NCBI GenBank assembly: GCA_964342575.1 | Contig: CAYFGZ010000149.1 | Location: 1-7,424 of the forward strand | Source: GCA-002701455 sp964342575 | GTDB lineage: Bacteria > Pseudomonadota > Alphaproteobacteria > Thalassobaculales > Thalassobaculaceae | Direction of reading: 5' to 3' | Length of the DNA: 7,424 bases | In this document: one piece after another, positions 6,141 to 7,424 of the stretch | Numbering within the stretch: position 1 is the stretch's first letter | Layout of the letters: each line of letters starts with the position of its first letter | Translations under genes and position numbers: made by a program | The notes under the pieces: model-generated | What the model was told of the DNA's origin: nothing | Seen by the model: only the letters and a program-made list of their open reading frames with translations | Databases searched by the model: none

Positions 6141-6161
6141 TCAATTTCGCTGTAAATACAC
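6114..6161. repeat. Separated inverted repeat GTGTATT / AATACAC in the divergent promoter region
   Basis: The exact 7-base arms are at 6114-6120 and 6155-6161, with centres 41 bases apart, about four DNA turns. The left arm lies on the core boxes of both candidate promoters, and the right arm lies just past the predicted + strand start. The arrangement fits a regulator binding both arms, though A/T-rich 7-mers can match by chance. Confidence 0.35.
6118..6144 (-). promoter_or_regulatory. Candidate promoter of the SDR-hydrolase operon
   Basis: On the minus strand TTGATT (6139-6144) could be a -35 box and AATAAT (6118-6123) a -10 box, but the 15-base spacing is short. Transcription would start near 6111 and leave a very short leader. 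It overlaps the candidate promoter of the opposite gene. This is proposed from hexamer matches only. Confidence 0.3.
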
Positions 6162-6217
6162 GTACAGAAAAAATCTGGATGTTGCTCTAAGTGATTCATA
6201 AGCATATTCAAATTATC

Positions 6218-7096
6218 ATGGCAATATGGCAAGGCCTTTCGGGCAATGCACGTGGCTCAATTTGGCTGATAATGGGCGGATTACTGGCCACCATAATGAT
6301 TACCGGAATTAAATTCGTAGGACAGAGACTCCCCGTGCTGGAAATTTTGTTTTTCCGGCAAATGTTTGTCTTTATTATGTTGGGGCCAGTTTTAGTAAAA
6401 GAATTCCCTGGAGCTTTTCGCACCAAACGCCCCAGGATGCACTTAGCGAGATGCGCGGTCTCTATAGTAGCGATGACCACCGGTTTTACCGCTATTGTTC
6501 ATCTGCCACTGGCGGAAGCAACAGCAATCAGCTTTTCTAGGGCTCTTTTTGCAACGCTACTAGCAGTCGTCATTCTAAAGGAACTAGTTGGAGTGCGTCG
6601 GTGGATCGCTACTTTTATCGGATTTTTCGGTGTATTAATCATTGTCCGACCTAGCCCCGAAGAAATAAATTTTTACGCGGTGTTAGCTCTATTTTCCGCA
6701 GCTCTCGTCGCCTGCAATCTGATAATGACAAAAACACTATCGGCAACTGAACGGCCAACGACTATTATGGCCTATCATGCAGGCACACTGACAATAGCGT
6801 ATGCTGGCCCTGCGTGGTGGCTATGGATACAACCAACTATCGCAGAAATTACTTTTATTATAGGAATAGCAGTATTGATGTCTGCCGTTCAGTACTGCAT
6901 GATTAGGGGTTATAAAGAAGCGCAAGCATCTGCGGCACAACCTTTAGAATATGTGCGCCTCTTGTATGCGGCTGGAATAGGGTTTGCTGTTTTTGGTGAA
7001 ATCCCAACTAGTTGGACTTGGGCGGGAGCTGCACTAATTATAGGAAGCTCGCTTTATACTATTAAGAGAAACGCGATGAAAATCGAAAATAAATAG
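6218..7096 (+). CDS. EamA/DMT-superfamily membrane transporter
   Basis: A 292-residue inner-membrane protein of the drug/metabolite transporter superfamily, built from two EamA repeats. About ten hydrophobic segments are visible, roughly at 15-33, 42-60, 78-95, 102-120, 129-144, 152-170, 182-202, 210-227, 247-261 and 266-282. The first repeat shows the typical LPLAEATAISFSRALFATLL region followed by ILKELVGVRRW and GFFGVLIIVRP. The second has AAQPLEYVRLLYAAGIGFAVFGEIP. Members export amino acids, nucleosides or other metabolites, or import some of them; the substrate cannot be predicted. The start is uncertain. I chose the ATG at 6218, because members of this family often begin shortly before an NARG-like segment. 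A GTG at 6191 is in frame and would add 9 residues. Neither has a clear ribosome site. The C-terminus ends in a short basic tail (IKRNAMKIENK). Confidence 0.9.
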   Translation: MAIWQGLSGNARGSIWLIMGGLLATIMITGIKFVGQRLPVLEILFFRQMFVFIMLGPVLVKEFPGAFRTKRPRMHLARCAVSIVAMTTGFTAIVHLPLAEATAISFSRALFATLLAVVILKELVGVRRWIATFIGFFGVLIIVRPSPEEINFYAVLALFSAALVACNLIMTKTLSATERPTTIMAYHAGTLTIAYAGPAWWLWIQPTIAEITFIIGIAVLMSAVQYCMIRGYKEAQASAAQPLEYVRLLYAAGIGFAVFGEIPTSWTWAGAALIIGSSLYTIKRNAMKIENK

Positions 7097-7112
7097 GGAA
7101 ACGAGTAATTTT

Positions 7113-7145
7113 TAAAATATTGATTACGCGCAATCTAAAATATTG
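7113..7145. repeat. Direct repeat TAAAATATTG before msrA
   Basis: Identical 10-base copies lie at 7113-7122 and 7136-7145, a 23-base period, in the 58-base gap before msrA. Between them GATT (7122-7125) and AATC (7132-7135) form a short dyad around ACGCGC. The second copy runs into the msrA ribosome site. It could be a regulatory repeat, or chance in an A/T-rich spacer. Confidence 0.4.
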
Positions 7146-7148
7146 GAG
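7145..7148 (+). promoter_or_regulatory. Ribosome-binding site of msrA
   Basis: GGAG lies 6 bases before the ATG at 7155, a standard Shine-Dalgarno site that supports this start. Confidence 0.55.
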
Positions 7149-7154
7149 TTAATA

Positions 7155-7424
7155 ATGGCAAAAGCTATGTTTGGAGCAGGTTGTTTTTGGGGAATTGAGG
7201 AAACTTTTAGGAAAGTGCCCGGCGTTTTAGATGCAGCTGTTGGTTATAGTGGGGGCGTTACGGAAAATCCTACCTATGAAGAAGTTTGTTCCGGTGCAAC
7301 CGGCCACGCTGAAGTAGTCGAAATACAATTTGACGAAAACGAAGTAGATTTTGAGAGTTTGCTGGCCGTCTTCTGGGATTGTCACGACCCAACACAACTA
7401 AATTATCAGGGCCCAGATATTGGA
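7155..7424 (+). CDS. msrA: Peptide methionine sulfoxide reductase MsrA, N-terminal part
   Basis: The first 90 codons of an open frame that runs off the right edge. MsrA reduces the S-isomer of methionine sulfoxide, free or in proteins, to methionine, using thioredoxin, in the cytosol. The signature GCFWG is at 9-13, with nucleophile Cys10 followed by Phe11 and Trp12. GYSGG (30-34), Tyr41 in PTYEEVCSGATGHAE, Glu53, and Asp88 in the QGPDIG segment fit the spacing of Cys51, Tyr82, Glu94 and Asp129 in the E. coli enzyme. The last catalytic tyrosine and any resolving cysteines lie beyond the window. The N-terminus is short and begins almost at the fold, with no signal peptide, so this is a cytoplasmic single-domain or N-terminal MsrA. 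It could be cotranscribed with the EamA gene 58 bases upstream. Confidence 0.95.
   Translation, partial: MAKAMFGAGCFWGIEETFRKVPGVLDAAVGYSGGVTENPTYEEVCSGATGHAEVVEIQFDENEVDFESLLAVFWDCHDPTQLNYQGPDIG

Noticed and set aside
6208..6480. 90-codon minus-strand frame opposite the start of the EamA transporter
   Set aside because: It is antisense to well-predicted transmembrane segments and is a shadow of the transporter gene.

Overview
The window reads as ordinary bacterial chromosome, probably from an alphaproteobacterium, possibly a marine or environmental lineage. The base composition is moderate, with GC by eye a little under half. The best taxonomic hint is the GMP synthetase N-terminus, whose style (ILIVDFGSQVTQLIARRIRE, then YCEIHPF) is familiar from alphaproteobacteria. 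This is an impression from memory and not a tree. Eight protein-coding genes fill almost all of the window. Six are complete and intact, and one is cut by each window edge. I see no rRNA, tRNA, CRISPR array, insertion sequence, phage gene or replication origin. No gap between genes exceeds about 215 bases.

Left block (1-1687, + strand): the tail of a 3-hydroxyisobutyrate-dehydrogenase-like NAD(P) oxidoreductase is followed after 9 bases by a complete amidase-signature hydrolase. The amidase ribosome-binding site overlaps the dehydrogenase stop, so the two look like one operon for breakdown of a small amide or acid. The convergent gap (1688-1902) holds nested inverted repeats that may end transcription from both sides.

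Middle block (1903-6097, - strand), in transcription order: an SDR oxidoreductase (NADP type by sequence) overlaps by one base an alpha/beta hydrolase that resembles C-C bond hydrolases. Then comes the housekeeping purine gene guaA, and then a second SDR oxidoreductase (NAD type by sequence). guaA has an 18-base near-palindrome in front of it. Within its coding sequence it also carries a perfect 13-bp hairpin, exactly at the junction of its two catalytic domains.

Right block (6191-7424, + strand): an EamA/DMT-family membrane transporter diverges from the SDR-hydrolase operon across a short shared promoter region. After 58 bases comes the first half of a peptide methionine sulfoxide reductase A gene (msrA).

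Taken together, the window mixes two housekeeping or repair genes (guaA, msrA) with accessory catabolic enzymes (amidase, two SDRs, alpha/beta hydrolase, HIBADH-like) and a metabolite exporter or importer. I found no convincing new multi-gene system. The observations most worth checking are the interdomain hairpin in guaA, the paired repeats in the divergent promoter region, the near-palindrome before guaA, and the coupled SDR-hydrolase pair.
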